Below, piece after piece: positions 1-5,540 of a stretch of 7,881 nucleotides of DNA. Below the pieces are notes generated by a model, which was not told the origin of the DNA, did no database searches, and saw nothing but the letters and a program-made list of their open reading frames with translations. Numbering within the stretch: position 1 is the first letter of the stretch; each line of letters starts with the position of its first letter. Made by a program: the position numbers and the translations under genes. Source of the stretch: Negativicutes bacterium (lineage in GTDB: Bacteria; Bacillota; Negativicutes; SKW292); the NCBI GenBank assembly GCA_026416215.1, contig JAOAFP010000064.1:1-7881 (forward strand). The letters are read 5' to 3'.

Positions 1-526
1 GCTCAACGCCCTGCTCAGTGCAGCTATGGCTCTATACGCCCACCAGGCCGAGGCCATTATTTTTTGGCTGATGGGCAGCGTGAGCAGCTACGGCGGCCAT
101 CTGGGCTGGATAGTGGCGGCGGTGGCGGCGGTAATGGCGGTGATTACGGTGTTTGGCCGCGACCTCGACGTACTCAGTCTGGGTGAGGACAATGCCCGTT
201 ATCTGGGACTGGATGTAGCCCGGCTGAAGTGGCTGTTGCTGGTCCTGGTCACCGCCATGACGGCGGTCATTGTGTCGGTCACCGGGATCATCGGTTTTGT
301 CGGACTGATTGTCCCTCACTGTCTGCGCCGGCTGGTCGGGTCCGGTCACAGCCGGCTGTTGCCGCTGGTGGCGGTCTGGGGGGGGATATTTCTTCTGCTG
401 GCCGACGACATCTGCCGGCTGACCGGTCTGGTGTCAACGGTGCCGATCGGGGTGATCACCGCCCTGGTCGGGGCTCCATTTTTCCTGTTTCTGCTCCACC
501 GCGAGCGTCGGCGGTGGCAGCTGTGA
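1..526 (+). CDS. FecCD/BtuC-family ABC transporter permease, 3' part
   Basis: This is the C-terminal part of a polytopic inner-membrane permease for iron-siderophore, heme or cobalamin uptake. The reading frame is open from base 2, so the gene starts upstream of the window; about 174 codons are present, against roughly 330 in a full FecCD protein. Family hallmarks visible in order are WLMGSVSSYG, the LSLGEDNARYLGLDV stretch (the cytoplasmic coupling region in BtuC relatives), GIIGFVGLIVPHCLRRLVG, a hydrophobic segment ending LLLADDICRL, and VPIGVITALVGAPFFLFLL followed by a basic tail. At least four hydrophobic membrane segments can be read. The stop codon overlaps the GTG start of the ATPase gene, so translation is probably coupled. 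The substrate cannot be determined because the binding-protein gene is not in view. Family assignment is very secure. Confidence 0.93.
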   Translation, partial: LNALLSAAMALYAHQAEAIIFWLMGSVSSYGGHLGWIVAAVAAVMAVITVFGRDLDVLSLGEDNARYLGLDVARLKWLLLVLVTAMTAVIVSVTGIIGFVGLIVPHCLRRLVGSGHSRLLPLVAVWGGIFLLLADDICRLTGLVSTVPIGVITALVGAPFFLFLLHRERRRWQL

Positions 527-1302
527 GCACCCGGCTGCTCGAGGTGCGCCGGCTGGCCGTCGGTTATGCCGCCGACCGGCCGGTGCTGTCCGGTATTGAT
601 TTTGGTCTGGACGGCGGGCAGCTGACAGCCGTGGTCGCCCCCAACGGCAGTGGCAAGTCCACCCTGCTCAAAACCATCGCCGGCGGGCTGCCCCCCCTGT
701 CCGGCACAGTTGATCTGGAAGGCCGGCCGCTGCAGCGGTTTTCCCGCCGGCAGCTGGCCCAGCGGGTGGCGATGGTGGCGGTGGACGAACCGCTGTACCA
801 GTTTACCGTCGAACAGATCGTCAGTCTGGGCAGATACCCCCATATCGGCCGGCTGGCCGCTCCGGGGCCGGCCGACCGGCAGGCGGTGGAACAGGCATTG
901 CTGATGATGGGGCTGATCGGACTGCGGCACCGCCAGTTTGAACAGCTCAGCCTGGGCGAGCGCCAGAAGGTCACACTGGCGCGAATTATAGCCCAGCAGC
1001 CTCGGCTGATGCTGCTGGACGAGATCACCGCCCACCTCGATCTGGCCAACCAGTACTCGGTTATGCGCCTGATCCGGCAGATGGTGGACGACGGCGGGGT
1101 GGCAGTGCTGGCGGTGTTACACGACCTGACGCTGGCGGCCGGTTTTGCCGACCGGGTGCTTATGTTTCACCGGGGCGGGCTGGTGGCCGACGGCCGGCCG
1201 GACGAGGTGATAACGCCTGACAACCTGAAGCGGCTGTTCGACCTGCCCGGCGAACTGTGCCAGCGTCTGGCGGCCCGGATTTACGACCGGACATACCTTT
1301 AG
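523..1302 (+). CDS. ABC transporter ATP-binding protein, FecE/BtuD/HmuV type
   Basis: Cytoplasmic ATPase (259 aa) that would power the FecCD-type permease encoded just upstream. I chose the GTG at 523 because it overlaps the permease stop codon and gives the usual N-terminus (LLEVRRLAVGYAADRPVL); the frame is open further upstream but only as a shadow of the permease. Domains in order: Walker A APNGSGKST (residues 39-47, Lys45), the FTVEQIVSLGRYPH segment typical of siderophore/cobalamin ATPases (94-107), signature LSLGERQKV (142-150), Walker B LMLLDE (162-167), D-loop AHLD (170-173) and switch His200 in VLHDL. Several consensus positions are altered: Ala39 for the first Walker A Gly, no Gln at the Q-loop (Ala86-Val87), Leu144 for the second Gly of LSGGE's core, and DEIT for DEPT. 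The catalytic Lys, Asp166, Glu167 and His200 are all kept, so activity is likely. Role is secure, substrate unknown. Confidence 0.92.
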   Translation: MSTRLLEVRRLAVGYAADRPVLSGIDFGLDGGQLTAVVAPNGSGKSTLLKTIAGGLPPLSGTVDLEGRPLQRFSRRQLAQRVAMVAVDEPLYQFTVEQIVSLGRYPHIGRLAAPGPADRQAVEQALLMMGLIGLRHRQFEQLSLGERQKVTLARIIAQQPRLMLLDEITAHLDLANQYSVMRLIRQMVDDGGVAVLAVLHDLTLAAGFADRVLMFHRGGLVADGRPDEVITPDNLKRLFDLPGELCQRLAARIYDRTYL

Positions 1303-1319
1303 GCAGCCCAACCGGGCGG

Positions 1320-1366
1320 GGCAGCCGGCAGTATCACCGGCACTGGCCGGATAGCGGCCGGCTGCC
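1320..1366 (+). promoter_or_regulatory. Hairpin just upstream of the yjjI ribosome-binding site
   Basis: A perfect 10-bp inverted repeat, GGCAGCCGGC (1320-1329) and GCCGGCTGCC (1357-1366), encloses a 27-base loop in the 81-bp gap between the ATPase gene and the yjjI-like gene. It has no T-run after it and ends only two bases before the GGGAGGAGG Shine-Dalgarno stretch (1369-1375 core). It may be an attenuator or a messenger-processing/stability element separating the transporter from the enzyme genes; a protein-binding site is possible. The sequence supports the dyad; the function is inference. Confidence 0.45.
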
Positions 1367-1383
1367 AGGGAGGAGGTAAAACC

Positions 1384-2868
1384 ATGAGTGACTTCCTTAG
1401 CATCATTACCGACAGCCGCTGGCAGCACTGGCAGAAAGCCCAGCGACTGGCCTGTGCGGCGGAGAACTGTCTGACTTACCCGGCGGTGGGCGGCGAGGCT
1501 GGAAAAATGCTGGCTGAGGGAATAATCTGCGATATCCACGAGGGACCCGCGCCCTACCGCCCGCGGTACACCGTGCCCGATTACCGGAAGTTTCTGTCCC
1601 AGGGCAGCGAATTTCTCGGCCTGTCGCCGGCTGGTGATATCTTTTCGGCCATCGGCAACCTGCTGGCCATCTACCGGTTTGTGCCGTCGATAACCGGTTA
1701 CCCGGTCTACATCGGCCAGCTTGATGAATTGCTCGATCCCTATCTGGCCGATGTCGATGAATCAACCGGCCGGTCGCTGCTCAGAATGATGATGGACCAC
1801 GTGGCGGCAGTGCTGCCTGATGCCTTTGTCCACGCCAACATCGGCCCACGCGACAGCAGTATTGCCCGCTGGCTGCTGGAGATCGAAGGCCGGCGCCGGT
1901 CGGCCGTACCCAACCTGACCCTGAAGTACTCGCCGGCAGTTACTCCGCCGGCCCTGGCTGAACAGGCGGCGCTCACCGCCCTCGACGTGGCCAAGCCGTG
2001 TTTTGCCAACCACGAGGCCTACCAGCAGCTCTGGCCACAGGGATATGCCATTGTCAGCTGTTACAACGCCTTGCCGGTAGGGGGCGGCAGTCATACCCTG
2101 GTAAGGCTGAACCTGGCCCGGCTGGCCGGTCAGGCAGCTGATACCAGTGATTTTCTCGACCGGCAGCTGCCGGCGGCCGTGGCCTGTCTGGCCGAAATCA
2201 TCAACGCCCGGAGCAGATTTCTGGTTGAACAGTCGCAGTTTTACGCCACCAGCTTTCTGATCAAGGAGGGGTTGCTCGATCCTCAGAGGTTCACGGCCAT
2301 GGCCGGGGTGTTTGGATTGTACGAGTGTCTGCTTGGGTTGGGAGAGGGGAGGCTGGGACAGGATGATTCGGCCCTGGTTGCGGCCAGGGCTATTCTTGGC
2401 CGCTGCCGCCAGCTGCTTGACGAGCAGCCGGCCGTCCACTGCCGGGGGAGCGGTGACCGGCTGGCGTTTCACGCCCAGTCGGGGATCGACAGCGACGTCG
2501 GCATCACTCCCGGGGTGAGGATCAGGAGCGGCTGCGAGCCTCATCTGTTCGAGCAGATAAAAGTGGCCGGCGAACTGCACGGGTACTTTGACGCCGGCGT
2601 CAGCGACATATACGTATTTGACAGTACGGCATCCAGCAACCCCCGGGGACTGAAGAGAGTAATCGACGGGGCGATGGCCAGCGGGGTCAGGATGCTTGCC
2701 TGTTACCGGTCGGACGCCGACCTAATCCGGATTACCGGCTACCTAGTCAAACGCAGTGACTTGGAGAAGCTGGGCCGGCAACCCGGTCTGCATCAGGCTA
2801 CGGTGACGCTGGCAGCGGGGGCGATTGCCGGGGGGACGGTGCTGCCCCGCGCCGTCCGCCCGGGCTGA
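1384..2868 (+). CDS. yjjI: Glycyl radical enzyme, YjjI family
   Basis: Oxygen-sensitive radical enzyme (494 aa; the E. coli protein is a little longer, about 516 aa) of a family whose substrate is, to my knowledge, not settled. Seen here: the C-terminal glycyl-radical loop RITGY with Gly452 as the expected radical residue, and a mid-protein loop SCYNALPVGGGSHTLVRLNL with Cys226 as the expected thiyl-radical residue. The cysteine is followed by Tyr-Asn, not by the CxE pattern of glycerol-dehydratase-type members and not by the Cys-Cys pair of pyruvate formate-lyase. The ATG at 1384 has a strong Shine-Dalgarno (GGAGGAGG) about seven bases upstream. The matching activase lies nine bases downstream of the stop codon, which is the standard gene pairing. 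Enzyme class is secure; the YjjI subfamily call rests on overall resemblance plus the YjjW-type neighbour. It would work in the cytoplasm under anaerobic conditions. Confidence 0.88.
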   Translation: MSDFLSIITDSRWQHWQKAQRLACAAENCLTYPAVGGEAGKMLAEGIICDIHEGPAPYRPRYTVPDYRKFLSQGSEFLGLSPAGDIFSAIGNLLAIYRFVPSITGYPVYIGQLDELLDPYLADVDESTGRSLLRMMMDHVAAVLPDAFVHANIGPRDSSIARWLLEIEGRRRSAVPNLTLKYSPAVTPPALAEQAALTALDVAKPCFANHEAYQQLWPQGYAIVSCYNALPVGGGSHTLVRLNLARLAGQAADTSDFLDRQLPAAVACLAEIINARSRFLVEQSQFYATSFLIKEGLLDPQRFTAMAGVFGLYECLLGLGEGRLGQDDSALVAARAILGRCRQLLDEQPAVHCRGSGDRLAFHAQSGIDSDVGITPGVRIRSGCEPHLFEQIKVAGELHGYFDAGVSDIYVFDSTASSNPRGLKRVIDGAMASGVRMLACYRSDADLIRITGYLVKRSDLEKLGRQPGLHQATVTLAAGAIAGGTVLPRAVRPG

Positions 2869-2877
2869 CCGTCCGGC

Positions 2878-3714
2878 GTGTGGTTGCTGGTCAGTAAAAT
2901 CATCCGGCAGAGCTTCATTGACGGTCCGGGCAGCCGGATGGTTGTGTTTCTGCAGGGGTGCAACCTGCGCTGCATCTACTGTCACAACCCCGAGACCAGA
3001 GGCCTGTGTTCGGCTTGCGGGAAATGCCTGACCAGCTGTCCGGCCGGGGCGCTGGGCAGGCAGGAACTTAGCATCGTCTGGCGGGCGGAGATGTGCCGGG
3101 GCTGCGAGTGCTGTCTGGGTGTCTGCCCTGAGTCGGCCGACCCGCGGGCCCAGTGGTTGCCGGCCGGGGAAATCTACCGGCGATTCGCCGCCGACGCAGC
3201 CTTTCTCGACGGGATCACCCTGTCGGGCGGCGAGGCCAGCCGGCAGAGCCGGGAATGGCTGCCACTGGCCGGCTGGCTGCATAACGACGGCAAGACCCTG
3301 TTTGTGGACAGCAACGGCATGATGACCGCTGCCAGCCGGCAGGAGGTGCTTACGGCGGCCGATGGCGTACTGCTCGATTTCAAGGCCCTTGACCGTCGCG
3401 TCCACCGGGCGCTGACCGGAGTTGACAACCTGCCGGTTCTGGAATTTATGGCCGCTGCCGCTGCTGCCGACAAGTTATACGAACTGCGGACGGTAATCGT
3501 TCCCGGCTACACCGATGCTCCGGACAGCATTGCCGCCATGGCCCGGCATATCGCCTGCCTGCCCGGACGGCCTTTCTGGCGGCTGATCGCCTTCCGTCGC
3601 CACGGCGTCAGGGGAGACGGGACTGGCCTGCCCGAGCCGGGAGGGGAGAGGATGGAAGAACTGGCAGCGGTAGCAGCAGCCGTGCTCGGGCGCGGGCGGA
3701 TCATCGTGCGGTAG
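2878..3714 (+). CDS. yjjW: YjjW-family glycyl radical enzyme activase (radical SAM)
   Basis: Radical-SAM protein (278 aa) expected to abstract a hydrogen from Gly452 of the upstream enzyme. The N-terminus SFIDGPGSRMVVFLQGCNLR is typical of GRE activases. The SAM-cluster cysteines are Cys28, Cys32 and Cys35 (CX3CX2C). They are followed by two ferredoxin-type [4Fe-4S] motifs, Cys44/47/50/54 and Cys73/76/79/83, both CX2CX2CX3CP, as in activases with an inserted ferredoxin domain. ITLSGGEAS supplies the GGE SAM-contact motif. I chose the GTG at 2878: it lies nine bases after the yjjI stop, keeps the family N-terminus and matches the expected length, although no good Shine-Dalgarno is visible, so translation is probably coupled to yjjI. 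The gene is closed by the terminator at 3752-3790. Activase function is secure; the specific partner is inferred from adjacency. Confidence 0.9.
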   Translation: MWLLVSKIIRQSFIDGPGSRMVVFLQGCNLRCIYCHNPETRGLCSACGKCLTSCPAGALGRQELSIVWRAEMCRGCECCLGVCPESADPRAQWLPAGEIYRRFAADAAFLDGITLSGGEASRQSREWLPLAGWLHNDGKTLFVDSNGMMTAASRQEVLTAADGVLLDFKALDRRVHRALTGVDNLPVLEFMAAAAAADKLYELRTVIVPGYTDAPDSIAAMARHIACLPGRPFWRLIAFRRHGVRGDGTGLPEPGGERMEELAAVAAAVLGRGRIIVR

Positions 3715-3751
3715 GGGCACCGGCAACAACCGGTGAACGGGTTGACCGCCA

Positions 3752-3790
3752 AAAAGCAAAAGCGCAGGGAAACCCTGCGCTTTTGCTTTT
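3752..3790. terminator. Bidirectional rho-independent terminator between yjjW and lexA
   Basis: A perfect 18-bp stem (3752-3769 with 3773-3790) with an AAA loop has a G+C-rich tip (GCGCAGGG/CCCTGCGC) and A/T-rich base (AAAAGCAAAA/TTTTGCTTTT). Read from the left, the stem ends in TTTTGCTTTT; read from the right it ends in TTTTGCTTTTT. It lies 37 bases after the yjjW stop and 9 bases after the lexA stop, so it can end both convergent transcripts. A smaller 6-bp hairpin (CACCGG at 3718-3723 with CCGGTG at 3730-3735) precedes it. Confidence 0.9.
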
Positions 3791-3799
3791 ATTTGGGAC

Positions 3800-4414
3800 T
3801 CAGTAATGCCGGTACAGGCCGACCACCTTGCCGATAATCCGCACGTTTTGTGGCGACAGTGGCTGGTAGGCGTCGTTTTCCGGCTGAAGGACGATCTGGC
3901 GGCCCCGGCGGTAAAACCGCTTTACGGTGGCCTGCTCGTCGTCGATCAGGGCGGCGACGATGTCGCCGTTATTGGCATCGTTCTGCGGGCGGACGATCAC
4001 CAGGTCGCCGTCGCATATTCCGGCGTTGATCATGCTATCGCCGTGGATGGTGAGGATGAACGCGTCGCGGTCGTAGTCTGCCCAGTCGAGGGGCAGGGGC
4101 AGGTATTCCTCAATATTTTCCTCGGCCAGCAGCGGCTGGCCGGCACTGATCGCGCCCAGCTTCGGCAGGTTGCAGGCTGAACGAAGCAGGGGGTGGTCGT
4201 CGGTGAGGGCGATCGAGCGGAACTTGGCAGCATCGCGCCGGATTAACCCCAGGCTCTCCAGCTTTTGCAGATGGGCGTGAACTGACGAGGTCGAGGCCAG
4301 GCCGGTGGCAGCGGCAATCTCCCGGACAGATGGCGGATAGCCCTTGTCCTGCAGCACCTGGCTTATGTAATCGAGTATTTGTCGCTGTTTGGCACCAAGC
4401 CTCGGCCTGGTCAT
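3800..4414 (-). CDS. lexA: LexA, SOS-response transcriptional repressor
   Basis: Self-cleaving repressor (204 aa from the chosen start) of DNA-damage genes. The N-terminal winged-helix DNA-binding domain covers about residues 1-70, with YPPSVREIAAATGLASTSSV as the recognition helix region. The cleavage site is Ala91-Gly92 in GAISAGQP, followed by the linker LLAEENIEEYLPL. The catalytic dyad is Ser127 (GDSM) and Lys165 (ATVKRFYR). I prefer the ATG at 4414 because AAAGGTGA sits five bases upstream; the in-frame GTG at 4421-4423 (three residues longer) lies inside that Shine-Dalgarno and is less likely. Cleavage-site numbering from this ATG is the same as in Bacillus LexA as I know it. It is divergent from the yneA-like gene, with two LexA boxes between them, so autoregulation and control of the neighbour are expected. 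Identification is essentially certain. Confidence 0.97.
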   Translation of the reverse strand: MTRPRLGAKQRQILDYISQVLQDKGYPPSVREIAAATGLASTSSVHAHLQKLESLGLIRRDAAKFRSIALTDDHPLLRSACNLPKLGAISAGQPLLAEENIEEYLPLPLDWADYDRDAFILTIHGDSMINAGICDGDLVIVRPQNDANNGDIVAALIDDEQATVKRFYRRGRQIVLQPENDAYQPLSPQNVRIIGKVVGLYRHY

Positions 4415-4460
4415 GCTGCTCACCTTTCCCCTTCATGATTTTGCGGCAGATATCGCCTTC

Positions 4461-4489
4461 ATAATACCACAGACTGCCCAAAAACAAAA
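4461..4489 (-). promoter_or_regulatory. Candidate lexA promoter
   Basis: On the minus strand, TATTAT (4466-4461) is preceded by TGG, giving an extended -10 (TGNTATTAT). The -35 region is poor (TTTTGT at 4489-4484 with a 17-base spacer). The predicted start near 4455 leaves a leader of about 40 bases. A weaker alternative is TAGAAA at about 4497-4492, whose spacer would contain the left LexA box. Only the extended -10 is convincing. Confidence 0.45.
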
Positions 4490-4499
4490 GTTTTTCTAC

Positions 4500-4513
4500 C
4501 GAACAAATGTTTG
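4500..4513. promoter_or_regulatory. LexA-binding site (SOS box), lexA-proximal
   Basis: CGAACAAATGTTTG matches the Firmicutes LexA consensus CGAAC-N4-GTTCG except for one core base (GTTT in place of GTTC). It forms the left half of a larger dyad with the second box, 16 bp centre to centre. It lies upstream of the best lexA -10 and just upstream of, and overlapping, the yneA -35. Confidence 0.85.
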
Positions 4514-4539
4514 ACAGAACATTTGTTCCATGATACACT
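4511..4539 (+). promoter_or_regulatory. Promoter of the yneA-like gene
   Basis: A perfect -35 TTGACA (4511-4516) is followed by a 17-base spacer and TACACT (4534-4539), which carries the TGA extension (TGNTACACT). The spacer contains the perfect LexA box. A start near 4546 would place the AGGAGGT Shine-Dalgarno (about 4554-4560) at the very beginning of a short leader. This is a strong vegetative-sigma promoter held down by LexA. Confidence 0.85.
4516..4529. promoter_or_regulatory. LexA-binding site (SOS box), yneA-proximal
   Basis: AGAACATTTGTTCC has a perfect GAAC-N4-GTTC core. It lies almost exactly in the spacer between the -35 and -10 of the plus-strand promoter, so bound LexA would block RNA polymerase at the yneA-like gene. 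This is the stronger of the two boxes. Confidence 0.92.
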
Positions 4540-4568
4540 GCCGCATATCAAACAGGAGGTGGTAGCAG

Positions 4569-4826
4569 ATGAAGAAATTGCTGTTGCTGATTGTGGCTGG
4601 TGCCATACTGGTAGGCAGTCCGGTTTCCGCTGGCAGTTACCCGCCGGGGGTGGCCCTGCGGGAGGTTGTAATAAATAAGGGTGACACCCTGTGGTCGGTG
4701 GCGGCGCGTTTTTGCCCGGATACAGTTGATATCCGCGAATACATAGCCGATATCGTCGAAATAAACGGTATTGGCCCCAATGAGTACCTGCAGCCCGGAC
4801 AATTGATCAGGGTACCGGGCCGGTAG
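4569..4826 (+). CDS. yneA: YneA-like SOS-induced LysM cell-division suppressor
   Basis: Small protein (85 aa) with an N-terminal hydrophobic segment (about residues 3-21, MKKLLLLIVAGAILVG, ending near SAG, possibly cleavable) and one LysM domain (about 34-82: INKGDTLWSVAARF through YLQPGQLIRV), a peptidoglycan-binding fold. In Bacillus, yneA lies divergent from lexA and encodes a LysM-containing division inhibitor released during SOS; position, LexA-controlled promoter and architecture all fit here. It is shorter than the Bacillus protein, which is about 100 aa. The Shine-Dalgarno AGGAGGTGG is about eight bases before the ATG. Unlike Bacillus, no yneB-type resolvase gene follows; a hairpin terminator comes 18 bases after the stop, so it is a single-gene unit. 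Expected location is the outer face of the membrane or the cell wall. Domain identity is secure; division inhibition is inferred from context. Confidence 0.85.
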   Translation: MKKLLLLIVAGAILVGSPVSAGSYPPGVALREVVINKGDTLWSVAARFCPDTVDIREYIADIVEINGIGPNEYLQPGQLIRVPGR

Positions 4827-4843
4827 GCGGCAGGCCCTGGTTT

Positions 4844-4871
4844 CGGCAGCCTGTCAAATGACAGGCTGCCG
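4844..4871 (+). terminator. Hairpin terminator after the yneA-like gene
   Basis: CGGCAGCCTGTCA (4844-4856) and TGACAGGCTGCCG (4859-4871) form a perfect dyad with a minimal loop (in practice 12 bp around AAAT). It begins 18 bases after the yneA-like stop. The following bases (GTTCGTGTGAT) are only moderately T-rich, so termination may be incomplete. The right arm also carries the -35 of the next promoter. Confidence 0.65.
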
Positions 4872-4887
4872 GTTCGTGTGATATCAT
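4858..4887 (+). promoter_or_regulatory. Promoter for the ECF S component / sulfur-carrier operon
   Basis: ATGACA (4858-4863, five of six -35 bases) is separated by 18 bases from TATCAT (4882-4887, five of six -10 bases), which is preceded by TGA as an extended -10. Transcription would start at about 4894, giving a leader of about 90 bases. The -35 lies inside the terminator stem of the preceding gene, an economical but unusual arrangement. Confidence 0.6.
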
Positions 4888-4890
4888 AAA

Positions 4891-4985
4891 GCCGGCTGTG
4901 GTTGGAATGGGCTGCGGTTGCCCGGGAGATGGACACAGCCGGCCAGGCCAGTTGTGCCGCAATGGCCGGGAGGAAGGGTAAAGCT
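4891..4985 (+). promoter_or_regulatory. Structured leader, candidate cis-regulatory RNA
   Basis: The leader has a perfect 10-bp inverted repeat GCCGGCTGTG (4891-4900) / CACAGCCGGC (4934-4943) enclosing a small inner GGGC/GCCC helix (4909-4912 with 4920-4923). The right arm overlaps CCGGCC (4939-4944), which can instead pair with GGCCGG (4964-4969); a further option is GGCCA (4946-4950) with TGGCC (4963-4967). The downstream helices abut or include the first bases of the Shine-Dalgarno GGGAGGAAGG (4968-4977). This gives two mutually exclusive folds, as in translational riboswitches. I recognise no TPP, FMN, cobalamin or preQ1 signature. The promoter position makes the exact 5' end uncertain, and the first bases of the outer stem could be untranscribed, in which case the repeat could be an operator. 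Confidence 0.4.
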
Positions 4986-5537
4986 ATGAGAATGCAACTG
5001 ACCTTTGCCGCGACCGGGGTGATGATGAACGTTGTGGCATCGTATCTGGCGGAAATGTTGAAAATTCCCCTGCTGTTTCTCGACACGCTGGGGACGATGC
5101 TGGTGGCGGCCGGTGGGGGGATTGGCTTGGGAGTGCTGACGGGGATCGCCACCAGCACTCTGCAGGCCATTTTGTTTAATCCCCGCGACTTTCCCTTTGT
5201 GATCGTCAATGTGGCAGTGGCAGTCATCATCGGCGGGGCGGCCCGCTGGCTGGGGTTCGGTTATCCGGTCGCGCTGGCGTCCGGGCTGGTGACGGCGATA
5301 ATCTGCCCGCTGGTCGGTACGCCGGTGGCGGTGTGGCTGTACGGTGGCCTGACCGGCGGCGGAACCGACTTTCTTTATCTGTGGCTGCGGACCAGCGAGA
5401 TGTCGGTGTTCGAGGCAGCCTTCTGGCCGCGGGTGGCGGCCAACCTGGTTGACAAGCTGGTCTCAGCCATGGTGGCCGCCTATCTGCTTAAGCGACTGCC
5501 ACCACCGCTGTCCGGACGGCGGGAAGAGCGGAGGTAG
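4986..5537 (+). CDS. ECF transporter S component, CD3073-like
   Basis: Hydrophobic membrane protein (183 aa), expected to be the substrate-binding subunit of an energy-coupling-factor importer; no EcfA or EcfT genes are in view, so it would use a shared module encoded elsewhere. Evidence: the N-terminal helix is followed by LLFLDTLGTMLVAAGGG (about residues 29-45), the LDxxGT signature common in S components, then a TGIATSTLQAILFNPRDFPF loop and about four more hydrophobic segments, ending in a basic tail. I chose the ATG at 4986, which has GGGAGGAAGG eight bases upstream; the frame extends to an ATG at 4902, but that extension is polar, lies in the structured leader and has no ribosome site (an internal ATG at 4992 is also possible). 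Resemblance to the CD3073-type S component is from memory and is supported by the TudS-related neighbour. The substrate is unknown; a plain membrane protein is the alternative. Confidence 0.78.
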   Translation: MRMQLTFAATGVMMNVVASYLAEMLKIPLLFLDTLGTMLVAAGGGIGLGVLTGIATSTLQAILFNPRDFPFVIVNVAVAVIIGGAARWLGFGYPVALASGLVTAIICPLVGTPVAVWLYGGLTGGGTDFLYLWLRTSEMSVFEAAFWPRVAANLVDKLVSAMVAAYLLKRLPPPLSGRREERR

Positions 5538-5540
5538 CCG

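Noticed and set aside
229..522. ATPase frame open upstream of the GTG at 523
   Set aside because: The translation there is Arg/Gly-rich, lacks homology, and overlaps the well-conserved permease; the ABC domain begins right after 523.
346..1035. Long minus-strand open frame opposite the transporter genes
   Set aside because: It is antisense to two recognised genes and its composition is that of a high-GC shadow frame, with no recognisable domain.
1762..2580. 272-codon minus-strand frame inside the glycyl radical enzyme gene
   Set aside because: It is the mirror of a conserved coding sequence, has no domain, and no credible ribosome site or promoter was seen.
4902..4985. Upstream extension of the S-component frame to the ATG at 4902
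   Set aside because: It has no ribosome-binding site, is polar and unlike S-component N-termini, and lies across the inverted repeats; the ATG at 4986 has GGGAGGAAGG at good spacing.
4891..4985. TPP, FMN or cobalamin riboswitch
   Set aside because: The conserved cores I know for these classes are not present; only unassigned helices were found.
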